64,000 nt of DNA from Pseudomonas asuensis (lineage in GTDB: Bacteria; Pseudomonadota; Gammaproteobacteria; Pseudomonadales; Pseudomonadaceae). The DNA lies in NCBI RefSeq assembly GCF_014646755.1, contig NZ_BMNW01000003.1:372001-436000 (forward strand), written 5' to 3'. Below the pieces are notes generated by a model, which did not search any database, had not been told where the DNA came from, and saw only the letters and a program-made list of their open reading frames with translations. The translations under genes and the position numbers were made by a program. This document shows, in pieces, positions 17,010-26,249 of the stretch. Within the stretch, counting starts at the first letter, position 1. Each line of letters starts with the position of its first letter.

Positions 17010-18131
17010 GTGCACCAGGCAGTCATTAGCGGTACCGGCCTGTACACTCCGCCGAACAGCATTTCCAATGACGAGTTGGTCGCTTCCTTCAATGCCTATG
17101 TTCATCAATACAATACCGAACATGCCGACGCGATAGCACGAGGTGAGCAAGAGGCCAAACAGGAGTCCAGTTCGGCTTTTATTGAGAAAGCGTCAGGAAT
17201 CAAGAGCCGCTATGTCATCGATAAAGAAGGCATTCTTGACCCCAGCCGTATGGTTCCTCGTATTCCTGAACGCAGTAATGATCAGTGGTCTGTGTTATGC
17301 GAGATGAGTGTAATTGCAGCCCGTGAAGCCTTGGCGCGAGCGGGGAAGACTGCCGCGGATATCGATGGGGTTATCGTTGCCTGTTCGAATCTCCAGCGAC
17401 CTTACCCTGCCGTGGCCATTGAAGTACAAGCTGCACTAGGCATTAACGGCTTTGGTTTCGATATGAACGTGGCCTGTTCATCGGCTACGTTTGGCTTGCA
17501 AGTGGCTGCCAATAGCGTACAGCTCGGGCAAGCTCGGGCGATATTGCTGGTGGATCCTGAAATCTGTACAGGACATCTGAATTTCAGGGATCGTGATAGT
17601 CATTTCATATTCGGCGATGCAGCAACCGCCATGATTGTCGAGCGGGCTGATCTGGCAACTTCCTCACATCAGTTCGATATTCTGGGGACCAAGTTGCTAA
17701 CGCAGTTCTCCAATAATATCCGTAATAATTTTGGCTTCCTCAACCGTGCTGCGGAAGAGGAAATGAGTAGTCCAGACAAACTATTCGTCCAAGAGGGGCG
17801 TAAAGTCTTCAAAGAAGTCTGTCCTATGGTTGCCGATTTGATTGCCGAGCATCTGGAGGCGCTGAGCATTCCCGTCGAGCAGGTACGTCGATTCTGGCTG
17901 CATCAAGCCAATCTCAATATGAATCAGCTGATTGTGCGTAGGTTGCTTGGCCGCGATGCGGAGCCCTATGAAGCGCCTGTTATTCTGGATACTTATGCCA
18001 ATACCAGTTCTGCCGGTTCGGTGATTGCGCTTCATTTGAATCAGGACGATCTGGCATCAGGCGATCTGGGAGTACTCAGCTCCTTTGGTGCGGGTTACTC
18101 GATTGGATCGGTGGTGCTACGTAAGCGCTGA
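17010..18131 (+). CDS. fabH: Beta-ketoacyl-ACP synthase III (FabH2 type)
   Basis: A 373-residue thiolase-fold condensing enzyme, longer than the about 317 residues of classical FabH, like the FabH2 of P. aeruginosa. The catalytic triad is visible: Cys in [10 protein letters not shown] near residue 156, His in [11 protein letters not shown] near residue 298, and Asn in [10 protein letters not shown] near residue 335. The enzyme condenses an acyl-CoA primer with malonyl-ACP. The long insertion at residues 30-60 is typical of the FabH2 subgroup. I prefer the GTG at 17010 because AGAGGA ends six bases before it; the in-frame ATG at 17004 directly abuts that ribosome site. The neighbours do not form an operon with it, and a terminator follows. 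Confidence 0.88.
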   Translation: MHQAVISGTGLYTPPNSISNDELVASFNAYVHQYNTEHADAIARGEQEAKQESSSAFIEKASGIKSRYVIDKEGILDPSRMVPRIPERSNDQWSVLCEMSVIAAREALARAGKTAADIDGVIVACSNLQRPYPAVAIEVQAALGINGFGFDMNVACSSATFGLQVAANSVQLGQARAILLVDPEICTGHLNFRDRDSHFIFGDAATAMIVERADLATSSHQFDILGTKLLTQFSNNIRNNFGFLNRAAEEEMSSPDKLFVQEGRKVFKEVCPMVADLIAEHLEALSIPVEQVRRFWLHQANLNMNQLIVRRLLGRDAEPYEAPVILDTYANTSSAGSVIALHLNQDDLASGDLGVLSSFGAGYSIGSVVLRKR

Positions 18132-18239
18132 GTTTAAGCGAGTCGGCGTCGTCATTAGGTTGTCATGCTAATGAGATAAATACCTGACCTCTAGTGTCAG
18201 CACGCTGCTGATGGGCTAGCGCAATTCATTGGTACTTTC

Positions 18240-18263
18240 GCCCCGCTTGTCGGGGCTTTTTTT
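18240..18263 (+). terminator. Intrinsic terminator of the fabH-like gene
   Basis: GCCCCG (18240-18245) pairs with CGGGGC (18251-18256) and is followed by seven T residues. Confidence 0.88.
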
Positions 18264-18398
18264 ATGAACTAAAGAAAAACTGATTTTGTCCGTTGTATAT
18301 AGAAATACCAGCGGACAAGGCGAGCCTCGCGAACCACTCGGTCAGCTATAAGTATTTGTGTATTCAGCAAAATATTTTCAGAGAATGCATAAATATCG

Positions 18399-18427
18399 TT
18401 GACAGAGGCATTGGGTCCTCTTAAGAT
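18399..18427 (+). promoter_or_regulatory. Sigma-70 promoter of the tRNA cluster
   Basis: A perfect -35 box TTGACA (18399-18404) is separated by exactly 17 bases from TAAGAT (18422-18427). The first tRNA begins 18 bases later. This is the best canonical promoter I see in the window and fits a strongly expressed stable-RNA unit. Confidence 0.85.
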
Positions 18428-18445
18428 TCGCACCGTCTTAGCGAC

Positions 18446-18521
<76 letters not shown>

Positions 18522-18564
18522 AATTCCCAGGGCCAGCCATTGGCTGGTCTGAATCGAAGGTTTC

Positions 18565-18640
18565 GTCCCCTTCGTCTAGTGGCCTAGGACACCGCCCTTT
18601 CACGGCGGTAACAGGGGTTCGAGTCCCCTAGGGGACGCCA
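18565..18640 (+). tRNA. tRNA-Glu(TTC), copy 1
   Basis: A 76-base tRNA starting GTCCCCT and ending GGGGACGCCA. The anticodon stem CCGCC/GGCGG encloses CTTTCAC, giving anticodon TTC for Glu. The CCA end is encoded. Confidence 0.97.
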
Positions 18641-18675
18641 TTTATAGCTGCTTATTTTAGGCAGCAGTGTGTTAC

Positions 18676-18751
<76 letters not shown>

Positions 18752-18793
18752 AATTCCTAGGGCCAGCCATTGGCTGGTTTGAATGAAGGTTTT

Positions 18794-18869
18794 GTCCCCT
18801 TCGTCTAGTGGCCTAGGACACCGCCCTTTCACGGCGGTAACAGGGGTTCGAGTCCCCTAGGGGACGCCA
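18794..18869 (+). tRNA. tRNA-Glu(TTC), copy 2
   Basis: Sequence-identical repeat of copy 1, displaced by 229 bases, with anticodon TTC and encoded CCA. It is followed by the cluster terminator. Confidence 0.97.
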
Positions 18870-18875
18870 TCTTTA

Positions 18876-18904
18876 AAAGCCGCCTTTATAGGCGGCTTTT
18901 TTTT
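18876..18904 (+). terminator. Intrinsic terminator of the tRNA cluster
   Basis: AAAGCCGCCT (18876-18885) pairs with AGGCGGCTTT (18890-18899), followed by a run of T residues. Confidence 0.9.
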
Positions 18905-19045
18905 GCCTGCAATTTCACGCATTTGGCGGTCATATCAGCCGTATACCAATGCCTGACGAATAAACCTGTTTAAGCAGATTAAACAATAGGCCACTATTCG
19001 AATCAGGCCTTGCCCTATAGGCCCGTGAATTAACAGGGGATGTCA

Positions 19046-20173
19046 GTGATTATCGAGCGGCTAGATAACCTGTCCGAGCTGCCTGCGCAGGCTTGGAATG
19101 CGTTGTTACCGGATAACCAGCCCTTTATGAGGCATGAGTTTCTGCATGCGTTGGAAGCCAGTGGAAGCGTAGGGCGCCGTACAGGCTGGAAGCCTGCTCA
19201 TTATATTGTGCGTGATCTGGAAGGCACGTTGAGGGCGGCTATGCCGGCCTATATTAAGTACCACTCCTATGGCGAGTATGTATTCGACTGGGCTTGGGCT
19301 GATGCCTGTCATCGCGCGGGTATCGATTATTATCCGAAACTTCTGGCGGCAGTTCCTTTTTCCCCTGTGGGCGGTGCCCGCCTGTTAGGGGAGCGCACGG
19401 CCTGCGAAGAGCTACTGCACGTATTGACCAGTAAGCTTGAGGGGCGTGGGCTTTCAAGCTTGCATATCAATTTTACTAATGAAGCGACAGATGCCTTGCT
19501 GACTGGTCGTGAAGGGTGGCTTAAGCGGCTTGGATGCCAGTTTCACTGGCATAATCGTGGGTATCGAGACTTTCAGGACTTCCTGGACGCACTGGCGTCA
19601 CGTAAGCGTAAGCAGCTTCGTAAGGAGCGTGAGCAGGTTGCCGGACAGGGAATCGATTTCGAGTGGCGGAAAGGTGGGTCGCTCACTGAACAGGAGTGGG
19701 ATTTTGTCTATACCTGTTACGCTAATACCTATGCTGTAAGAGGGCAGGACCCCTACCTGACCCGTGAGTTTTTCAGTGAGTTGGCCGAACGTATGCCTGA
19801 AGCCATTCGTGTCGTCCTGGCGCGCCAAGAGAGTCGGCCTGTGGCTATGGCATTCTACCTATGCGATGAAAAGACCTTATACGGGCGCTATTGGGGATGT
19901 TTGGCCGAGTTTGATCGACTGCATTTCGAGACGTGCTTCTATCAAGGGATTGACCATGCCATCAGTGAAGGCCTGACTCGTTTTGACGCAGGCGCACAAG
20001 GTGAGCACAAGCTGATTCGGGGATTCGAACCGGTCTTTACGCATTCCTGGCACTATCTCGTACATCCAGGACTGCGCGATGCGGTAACGGAGTTTCTCGA
20101 TCAGGAACGCGAAGGCATCAAGCGTTACGCACAAGCTGCCGCTGATGCATTGCCGTTCCGCCAGGAAGGGTAG
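19046..20173 (+). CDS. FemAB-like acyltransferase (PF04339-type GNAT fold)
   Basis: A 375-residue soluble protein of the FemAB-like/peptidogalycan family with tandem GNAT-like folds. Characteristic segments are FMRHEFLHALEASGSVG near residue 27, the aromatic YGEYVFDWAWADA near residue 75, a basic RKRKQLRKEREQ helix near residue 187 and FDAGAQGEHKLIRGF near residue 320. Relatives such as FemX/MurM transfer aminoacyl groups from tRNA, but the role of these proteobacterial proteins is not settled; their position next to tRNA-Ala and tRNA-Glu genes is suggestive only. I prefer the GTG at 19046, six bases after AGGGG, over the ATG at 19040 that directly abuts it. YnfA begins 10 bases downstream and is probably co-transcribed. 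Confidence 0.8.
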   Translation: MIIERLDNLSELPAQAWNALLPDNQPFMRHEFLHALEASGSVGRRTGWKPAHYIVRDLEGTLRAAMPAYIKYHSYGEYVFDWAWADACHRAGIDYYPKLLAAVPFSPVGGARLLGERTACEELLHVLTSKLEGRGLSSLHINFTNEATDALLTGREGWLKRLGCQFHWHNRGYRDFQDFLDALASRKRKQLRKEREQVAGQGIDFEWRKGGSLTEQEWDFVYTCYANTYAVRGQDPYLTREFFSELAERMPEAIRVVLARQESRPVAMAFYLCDEKTLYGRYWGCLAEFDRLHFETCFYQGIDHAISEGLTRFDAGAQGEHKLIRGFEPVFTHSWHYLVHPGLRDAVTEFLDQEREGIKRYAQAAADALPFRQEG

Positions 20174-20183
20174 TTAGCACGCT

Positions 20184-20516
20184 ATGCTCAATTATCTGTG
20201 GTTTACCTTGGCTGCCTGCCTTGAGATTGCTGGCTGCTACACGTTCTGGCTGTGGTTAAGACTTGGCAAAAGCCCGCTGTGGTTGCTTCCTGGGGTTTTA
20301 TCGCTCACGCTGTTCGCGTTGATATTGACGCGTGTCGAAGCGGCGTATGCGGGTAGGGCATATGCTGCCTATGGCGGGATTTATATTGTGGCTTCGTTGG
20401 TCTGGCTGGGCCTGGTAGAAAAAACCAGGCCCGCATGGACTGATCTGGTAGGCGCAGCCCTATGCCTCTTAGGCGTAGCTGTGCTGGTGATCGGACCAAA
20501 GCTATCGGCTCATTAA
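20184..20516 (+). CDS. YnfA-family small membrane protein
   Basis: A 110-residue inner-membrane protein with four hydrophobic segments. Family features include [14 protein letters not shown] at residues 11-24, [19 protein letters not shown] near residue 50 and a C-terminal [12 protein letters not shown]0060/YnfA proteins resemble small multidrug-resistance transporters in size and topology, but their transport role is not established. It follows the FemAB-like gene after 10 bases. Confidence 0.9.
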   Translation: MLNYLWFTLAACLEIAGCYTFWLWLRLGKSPLWLLPGVLSLTLFALILTRVEAAYAGRAYAAYGGIYIVASLVWLGLVEKTRPAWTDLVGAALCLLGVAVLVIGPKLSAH

Positions 20517-20525
20517 AAGGTAGGC

Positions 20526-20780
20526 TTACTGGGGAAGAGCCTGCTCGTCTGGCGTGTTCAACCATTCCTTGGGCACGTCCCGTCTGAGCATGAGCTGGCA
20601 TTGTCCGCTGTCAGGCTCGAATACAATGACGGCTTCCCCGTTTTCCAATGCTCGCCGTGCTCGCTCAACACGTGTCTGTAGTGGCGTTTCATCGCCATTA
20701 TCCGTTCCCTCTCGCGTCACGAAGTCTTCGAGAAGGTTGCCTAAGGTGTCGGGGTTGAGCATATCGTAAGGTATAAGCAT
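20526..20780 (-). CDS. YheU-family small protein (UPF0270)
   Basis: An 84-residue soluble acidic protein. It starts MLIPYDMLNPDTLGNLLEDF, continues with VTREGTD and has VIVFEPDSGQC near residue 52, all hallmarks of the YheU/UPF0270 family. No biochemical function is known. It converges on ynfA with nine bases between the stops and is upstream of nothing obvious. Confidence 0.88.
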   Translation of the reverse strand: MLIPYDMLNPDTLGNLLEDFVTREGTDNGDETPLQTRVERARRALENGEAVIVFEPDSGQCQLMLRRDVPKEWLNTPDEQALPQ

Positions 20781-20871
20781 AGCGGCAGTTCCTGAAGCGG
20801 ACAGCGATGCTAGCGTAAGGTTTAGCTGTTGGCGAGAGGGCGCCGTCGGATAAGGCAGCGCCCCCTAACCC

Positions 20872-22062
20872 CTAAGACTTTCCGCCTTCTTTAATCAGTT
20901 CATCAATGTGGGGTAAATGCGTCTGGTTATCCTGATGCGTTTCCTCCAAGTCGAGTTGATGCGCGAATCGATCAACAGAGTTGTCGGCCGGGGCGGCATC
21001 GCTATCGAATACAGGCGGACTTATCATGTATCCCACCAGTAACTGGCTCAGCGATGCCAGGCTAACTATGTGTGTCCGCTCATAGCCATGAGTGGCATCA
21101 CAGCCAAATGCAAGGAGCGCAATCCGAATATCATGCCCGGCATTGATGGCAGAGTGGGCATCACTGTAGTAGTAGCGGAAAAGGTCACGTCTGACTGGAA
21201 TGCTATTGCGTTCGGCAATGCGTAATAGGTGACGTGAGAGATGGTAGTCGTAGGGACCGCTTGAGTCCTGTAGTGCGACACTCACGCGGTGCTCATCGGA
21301 CTGTTGTCCAGGCGCGACCGGCGCAATATCGATACCAACAAATTCGCTTACATCCCAAGGCAAAGCACCGGCTGCGCCAGAACCTACCTCTTCTGTAATG
21401 GTGAAGAGCGGGTGGCAATCGATAGGTGGAACAATGCCTGCTTCCTGGATCATCTTGAGTGCTGTCAACAGGGCTGCTACACCTGCCTTGTCGTCTAGAT
21501 GGCGAGCACTGATATAGCCACTTTCCGTAAATTCGGGTAGCGGATCAAAGGCGACAAAGTCACCTACGCGTACGCCTAAATATTCTGTTTCCGAGCGGCT
21601 TTTGGTCGTGGCGTCGAGGCGCAGTTCGATGTGATCCCAACTAATGGGCATCTTGTCAACTTCAGTATTGAACGCATGTCCAGAAGCCAATAGCGGTAAT
21701 ACGCTGCCGCGTAGAGTGCCATTGTCAGTAAAGATGCTGACTCGGCTTCCTTCGGCGAAGCGGCTAGACCAGTGGCCGACTGCTGCCAGGCTCAGGCGGC
21801 CGTTATCCTTGATCTCCCGAACAATGGCACCAATAGTGTCCAAGTGCGCAGAGACCGCTCGGTCTGGGCTTTCCTTATGCCCTTTTAAAGTTGCCCGGAT
21901 CGTACCCCGGCGGGTTAGCTCGTAGGGAATACCGATTTCGCTCAGGCGCTCGGCCACATACATGACGATGGTATCTGTAAAGCCTGTTGGGCTAGGAATA
22001 GCGAGCATTTCCAGCAGAACACGGCGCAGGTAATCCAGATCTGGCGTCGGCAGCTTATTCAA
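20872..22062 (-). CDS. M42-family peptidase of the NAGGN osmoprotectant operon
   Basis: A 396-residue di-metal aminopeptidase-like protein of the M42 (glutamyl aminopeptidase/endoglucanase M) family. Metal ligands and catalytic residues visible in order are AHLDTIG near residue 73, the conserved HLDDKAGVAAL near residue 178, ITEEVGSGAAG near residue 213 and a later SDAHSA. It is the third gene of a NAGGN operon and may hydrolyse or recycle the dipeptide or process precursors; its true substrate is not known. Its TTG start overlaps the TGA stop of the ATP-grasp gene (TTGA), with GAGGTG upstream, so translation is coupled. Confidence 0.88.
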   Translation of the reverse strand: MNKLPTPDLDYLRRVLLEMLAIPSPTGFTDTIVMYVAERLSEIGIPYELTRRGTIRATLKGHKESPDRAVSAHLDTIGAIVREIKDNGRLSLAAVGHWSSRFAEGSRVSIFTDNGTLRGSVLPLLASGHAFNTEVDKMPISWDHIELRLDATTKSRSETEYLGVRVGDFVAFDPLPEFTESGYISARHLDDKAGVAALLTALKMIQEAGIVPPIDCHPLFTITEEVGSGAAGALPWDVSEFVGIDIAPVAPGQQSDEHRVSVALQDSSGPYDYHLSRHLLRIAERNSIPVRRDLFRYYYSDAHSAINAGHDIRIALLAFGCDATHGYERTHIVSLASLSQLLVGYMISPPVFDSDAAPADNSVDRFAHQLDLEETHQDNQTHLPHIDELIKEGGKS

Positions 22063-23804
22063 GCAGGCACCTCACGTGACAAGGGAAATAACAGATCGAT
22101 AAAGCGTTCTGCGGTAGGGCGGGGTTCATGGTTGGCCAATCCAGGCCGTTCATTCGCTTCAATGATCACGTATTCACTTTGATCAGCAGCTGGCACTAAT
22201 AAATCCATACCTGTAACCGGAATATCCAATGCCCTGGCTGCTGCGATAGCTGCCTGTGCCAGCTCCGGGTGAAGAATATCGGTAACATCTTCTAATGTGC
22301 CGCCGGTATGTAAGTTGGCCGTTTTGCGGACGAACAAACGGGTGCCTTCCGGCAAAACAGTATCGTAACTGTAACCAGCGGAGGTAAGTGCCCGCTCTGT
22401 TTCCTCATCAAGAGGAATTCGGCTTTCACCTCCCGTCGCTGCCTGGCGGCGGCGGCTTTGATGCTCGATCAGCTCATGAATATTACGGCGTCCATCGCCA
22501 ATTACTTCGGCTGGACGACGTATAGCGGCCGCCACAACTTCATAGCCAATAACAACAACACGCAGATCCAGACCTGCATGGTAGCTTTCGAGTAGGACAT
22601 TATCATCGTAGCGGCGGGCTTGGCTGATAGCAGCCTTAAGGTGCTCAGAGTCCCGTACATCTACGGCTATGCCTTTGCCTTGCTCGCCATTCACAGGCTT
22701 TACAACCAAGGCACCATGTTTTGCGAGAAACGCTTCGTTCTCCTCGTCCTCACCGCTGACCAGGCGCTGATCGGGAACACGCAACCCCGCCTCTTTAAGG
22801 GTGCGAATTGTCAGCGTCTTGTCTTGGCAGAGCGTCATGGTCACTGCACTGGTCAGGTCCGAGAGTGACTCGCGGCAACGGATGCGTCGGCCTCCCTGGA
22901 TCAGGGTGAAAAGACCAGCTTGGGCATTGTCCACCTGCACATCAATCCCGCGGCGTTGTGCCTCATCCACAATGATTTTGGCGTAAGGGTTTAACCCAGC
23001 CTCGGGGCCAGGACCAAGGAATAGGGTCTGGTTGATCGCATTCTTACGCTTGACGGTAAAGGTCTGTAATTCCCGGAAGCCCAGCTTGTCATAGAGACGC
23101 TTGGCCTGGCTGTTGTCATGCATGACTGATAAGTCTAGAAACGCCAGGCCACGGCTAGCATAGTGTTCAATCAAATGGCGAACCAGTGCTTCGCCTACGC
23201 CTGGACGGGGGCAGTCAGGCGCGACGGCAAGGCACCACAAGCTTGAGCCGCACTCGGGGTCGTTAAACGCCTTGGCATGATTCAGCCCCATAACCGAGCC
23301 GATAATGGCACCGGTATCCTGATCTTCTGCTAGCCAATAAACTGGGCCGCCTTTATGGCGAGGCGTCAGTTTTTCAGTATCCACAGGAAGCATGTGTCGC
23401 GTCTGGTAGAGACGATTGATCTCGCTCCAGTCACTCTCACTAAAGGCACGGCGAATTCGGAAACCGCGAAAGGGAGCGTGGGCGGGGCGGTAATCGGTAA
23501 ACCACAGCCGCAACGTATCCGATGGGTCCAGGAAGAGCTGTTGTGGAGCATGGGACAGCACCTGTTGCGGGGCAGCGACATAGAGTGCGATGTCACGCTC
23601 GCCAGCCTCTTCCTTAAGGAGCTCCTTGGCCAATACGGACGCATCGGAAAAGGTATGACCAATCAGAATCCGGCCCCACCCACAGTGTAGGCAAACGGAT
23701 TGGCAAGTGGCTCGCTCTTCCCCTGTCATCTGGGCTTGCAGACGCTCATAGTTAGGTGTCTGGGCCCTTTGAAGACGCTGATTGTTATAGTAGGCGGCTT
23801 TCAT
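22059..23804 (-). CDS. ngg: N-acetylglutaminylglutamine synthetase (GNAT plus ATP-grasp)
   Basis: A 581-residue two-domain enzyme. The N-terminal part up to about residue 280 holds a GNAT acetyltransferase domain (NHAKAFNDPECGSSLWCLAV and FLDLSVMHDNSQAKRLYDKLGF). The C-terminal half from about residue 285 is an ATP-grasp ligase (VVKPVNGEQGKGIAVDV, VVVIGYEVVAAAIRRPAEV, IIEANERPGL). In the NAGGN pathway this protein should acetylate and join two glutamines, after which the AsnO-like amidotransferase amidates the product; the amide accumulates under osmotic stress. I start at the ATG at 23804, which has GGAG upstream, rather than at a GTG immediately after the preceding stop. The downstream peptidase overlaps its stop codon. 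Confidence 0.93.
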   Translation of the reverse strand: MKAAYYNNQRLQRAQTPNYERLQAQMTGEERATCQSVCLHCGWGRILIGHTFSDASVLAKELLKEEAGERDIALYVAAPQQVLSHAPQQLFLDPSDTLRLWFTDYRPAHAPFRGFRIRRAFSESDWSEINRLYQTRHMLPVDTEKLTPRHKGGPVYWLAEDQDTGAIIGSVMGLNHAKAFNDPECGSSLWCLAVAPDCPRPGVGEALVRHLIEHYASRGLAFLDLSVMHDNSQAKRLYDKLGFRELQTFTVKRKNAINQTLFLGPGPEAGLNPYAKIIVDEAQRRGIDVQVDNAQAGLFTLIQGGRRIRCRESLSDLTSAVTMTLCQDKTLTIRTLKEAGLRVPDQRLVSGEDEENEAFLAKHGALVVKPVNGEQGKGIAVDVRDSEHLKAAISQARRYDDNVLLESYHAGLDLRVVVIGYEVVAAAIRRPAEVIGDGRRNIHELIEHQSRRRQAATGGESRIPLDEETERALTSAGYSYDTVLPEGTRLFVRKTANLHTGGTLEDVTDILHPELAQAAIAAARALDIPVTGMDLLVPAADQSEYVIIEANERPGLANHEPRPTAERFIDLLFPLSREVPA

Positions 23805-23822
23805 CGTGCGATACTCCAACAC

Positions 23823-25595
23823 TTATAGGCCATGTTCACTCAGCCACAAATTAAGGGCGGCAAGCTGCCAGAGCTTGGAGCCCCGTAGTGGCGTGATTTG
23901 GTCGTCAGGGTTCTTCAGGAGCCGATCGATTTCTGCGGTATTGAATAGCTGACGATCCTGGCTGGGATCAAGCAGCAGCTCACGTACCCACGTCAGGGTG
24001 TTGCCTTGTAGGTGCTTTAGGCCTGGTACTGGAAAGTAGCCCTTGGGCCGATCAATGACTTCTGCCGGAATGACTTTGCGGGCGGCTTCTTTGAGTACGT
24101 GTTTGCCTCCGTCGCCCAGCTTGAACTGCGCCGGAATACGGGCAGACAGTTCCGCCAGTTTGTAGTCCAGGAAGGGCACGCGTGCCTCCAGGCCCCACGC
24201 CATGGTCATGTTGTCGACTCGCTTGACCGGGTCATCTACCAGCATTACCGTGCTGTCCAGGCGTAGCGCCTTATCAACACCAGCTACTGCACCGGGTTGT
24301 GCAAAGTGCTGACGAACGAAATCACCTGCAGCGTCATGATCCAGGCGGCGGCCATCCTGTACAGTGGCTGCATACTCTGCATAGTCACGGTCAAAGAAGG
24401 CTGCTCGGTAAGCAGTGAACGGGTCTGACGCACTATCTACCTGCGGATACCAGTGATAGCCGGCAAATAGCTCATCTGCGCCTTGGCCGCTCTGCACGAC
24501 CTTGCAATGCTTGGATACTTCGCGGGACAACAGGTAGAAGGCGATGCAGTCATGGCTTACCATCGGCTCGCTCATGGCTCTGAACGCGGAGGGCAATTGC
24601 TCAATGATTTCAGATTCGTTGATGCGCAGCCTGTGATGCCGTGTACCGTAGCGCTGAGCGATCAGGTCTGAATACTGAAACTCATCCCCACGCTCTCCAC
24701 CGGCATCTTCAAATCCGATGGAGAAGGTCAGTAGATCGCGTACGCCGGACTCGTGCAGCAAGCCGACCAGCAGGCTTGAGTCCACACCACCAGACAGCAG
24801 CACACCTACATCGCGGGCTGCTCGCTGTCGAATCGAGACAGCATCGCGCAAGCTGTTCAGGACTTCGCCGCTCCAGTCTTTCATGGTGTAGTTGGCTTCA
24901 TCGGCGGTTGGGCCGTAATTCAGTGTCCACCAGGTTTGCTGTTCGGTTTTGCCATTAGCGTCAATAACCATCCAAGTGGCTGGCGGCATTTTCTTCACGC
25001 CGTTCAGGATGGTGCGGGGCGCTGGTACAACAGCATGGAAGTTAAGGTAGTAGTTCAGCGCAACAGGATCGAGGGAGGTATCGATATCATCTGCTTCAAG
25101 CAGAGCAGGTAAGCTTGATGCAAAGCGCAGGCGTTCATTGGTCTGGCTCAGGTACAAGGGCTTGATGCCCAGGCGATCGCGTGCAATGAACATTTGCTGC
25201 TTATCGCGATCCCAAATAGCGAAGACGAACATGCCGTTGAGTTTGGGCAGCATTTCCTTGCCCCAGGCGTGATAGGCCTTGAGCAGAATTTCGGTATCGC
25301 CACCAGAGTGGAAGCGATAACCCTTGGCCTCCAGCTCGCTACGTAGCTCCGGGTAGTTGTAGATGGCGCCGTTGAAAACCATCGACAGGCCTGTGTCCGA
25401 GTCGATCATGGGCTGACCAGAGGCTTCTGCCAGATCCATGATTTTCAGGCGTCGGTGGCCTAGCGCAACAGGGCCTTGGCTATGAAAGCCCCAGGCATCG
25501 GGGCCGCGTTGAGCGAGGCGATGGGTGACCCGTTCCAGCGTGGCCAGGGTGACGGGACGATTATCGAAACGTAATTCTCCAGCTATACCGCACAT
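23823..25595 (-). CDS. asnO: N-acetylglutaminylglutamine amidotransferase (asparagine synthase-like)
   Basis: A 590-residue class II glutamine amidotransferase. The start MCGIAGELRF exposes the catalytic Cys2. The glutaminase domain (about 1-210) contains RGPDAWG, GHRRLKIMDL and FNGAIYNYPEL. The synthase domain has the PP-loop LLSGGVDSSLLVGLL near residue 268 and GQGADELFAGYHWY near residue 373. In its operon context it should make the terminal amide of the osmoprotectant N-acetylglutaminylglutamine amide, not asparagine. It is the first gene of a three-gene leftward operon, with AAGGA before the ATG. The 268-base spacer upstream is shared with the divergent L31 gene and should carry an osmotically responsive promoter, which I could not pinpoint. 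Confidence 0.93.
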   Translation of the reverse strand: MCGIAGELRFDNRPVTLATLERVTHRLAQRGPDAWGFHSQGPVALGHRRLKIMDLAEASGQPMIDSDTGLSMVFNGAIYNYPELRSELEAKGYRFHSGGDTEILLKAYHAWGKEMLPKLNGMFVFAIWDRDKQQMFIARDRLGIKPLYLSQTNERLRFASSLPALLEADDIDTSLDPVALNYYLNFHAVVPAPRTILNGVKKMPPATWMVIDANGKTEQQTWWTLNYGPTADEANYTMKDWSGEVLNSLRDAVSIRQRAARDVGVLLSGGVDSSLLVGLLHESGVRDLLTFSIGFEDAGGERGDEFQYSDLIAQRYGTRHHRLRINESEIIEQLPSAFRAMSEPMVSHDCIAFYLLSREVSKHCKVVQSGQGADELFAGYHWYPQVDSASDPFTAYRAAFFDRDYAEYAATVQDGRRLDHDAAGDFVRQHFAQPGAVAGVDKALRLDSTVMLVDDPVKRVDNMTMAWGLEARVPFLDYKLAELSARIPAQFKLGDGGKHVLKEAARKVIPAEVIDRPKGYFPVPGLKHLQGNTLTWVRELLLDPSQDRQLFNTAEIDRLLKNPDDQITPLRGSKLWQLAALNLWLSEHGL

Positions 25596-25806
25596 AGTTC
25601 CTTACCGGTTGCTCCGTTGGGGGTGGGGAGGTATTGCTCCACAGGGAAACGACAAGCATTTGTGGGGGTAAGTTGCATTTTTCCGCCCAAATGACTGCAG
25701 GCAACGGGCTATTACGGCTACTAAGTATCGTTTTTAGATCTCGAATAAAGTAATTAAGAAATAAAGGTTGAAAGTCATATGCAAGGCCTTATATAGGTAA
25801 TGAGCT

Positions 25807-25819
25807 GTTATAATGTAAC
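25807..25819 (+). promoter_or_regulatory. Zur box overlapping the promoter of the L31 paralogue
   Basis: GTTATAATGTAAC is a near-perfect match to the core of the gammaproteobacterial Zur operator GTTATA-n-TATAAC. A TATAAT -10-like hexamer (25809-25814) lies inside it, so bound Zn-Zur would block RNA polymerase. It sits 44 bases before the ATG of a zinc-free L31 gene, the classic Zur target. Confidence 0.82.
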
Positions 25820-25863
25820 GAAACGGCTTGGCGTATAGCCTTATCGAATACCCAGGAGGCACC

Positions 25864-26127
25864 ATGAAACCGAACATTCATCCCAATTACCGGCCAGTGC
25901 TTTTCCACGACACCACTGCTGATCACTATTTCCTGATCCGCTCAACAGCACAGACCGACCGTATGCAGGAATATGAGGGCAAGAGCTATCCTTATATAGC
26001 GCTGGACGTTTCCAGTGCCTCTCACCCAATTTACACAGGTGAGCAGCGTCAGCTGAAAAGCGAAGGTCGCGTATCCAGCTTTAACAAGCGTTTTGCGGGT
26101 TTTCCAGGTGGAAGCAAGCTCTCCTGA
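25864..26127 (+). CDS. rpmE2: Type B 50S ribosomal protein L31 (zinc-independent)
   Basis: An 87-residue ribosomal protein. It starts [20 protein letters not shown] and contains [20 protein letters not shown] and RFAGFPGG, the L31 type B pattern. It has no cysteine at all, so the zinc-binding CxxC of ordinary L31 is missing. Such C-minus paralogues replace the zinc form on ribosomes when zinc is scarce and so free zinc. The start at 25864 is preceded by AGGAGG. The Zur box upstream explains the regulation, and a terminator follows, so the gene is monocistronic. Confidence 0.95.
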   Translation: MKPNIHPNYRPVLFHDTTADHYFLIRSTAQTDRMQEYEGKSYPYIALDVSSASHPIYTGEQRQLKSEGRVSSFNKRFAGFPGGSKLS

Positions 26128-26148
26128 TCATCCAGTGTTACTGATTAA

Positions 26149-26175
26149 AGCCCTCGCAGTGTCGAGGGCTTTTTT
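26149..26175 (+). terminator. Intrinsic terminator of the L31 gene
   Basis: AGCCCTCG (26149-26156) pairs with CGAGGGCT (26163-26170), followed by a T-run. Confidence 0.88.
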
Positions 26176-26249
26176 ATGCCTGAAAAAAGGAATGCCTGAC
26201 GCTAAACAAGGTCCTCTTCTAGTGACTATTGAACGCGAAGAGAGTACCG

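Noticed and set aside
25596-25800. AlgU-type promoter before the NAGGN operon
   Set aside because: A CAACTT-like -35 is present on the minus strand but no matching -10 lies at the right distance.
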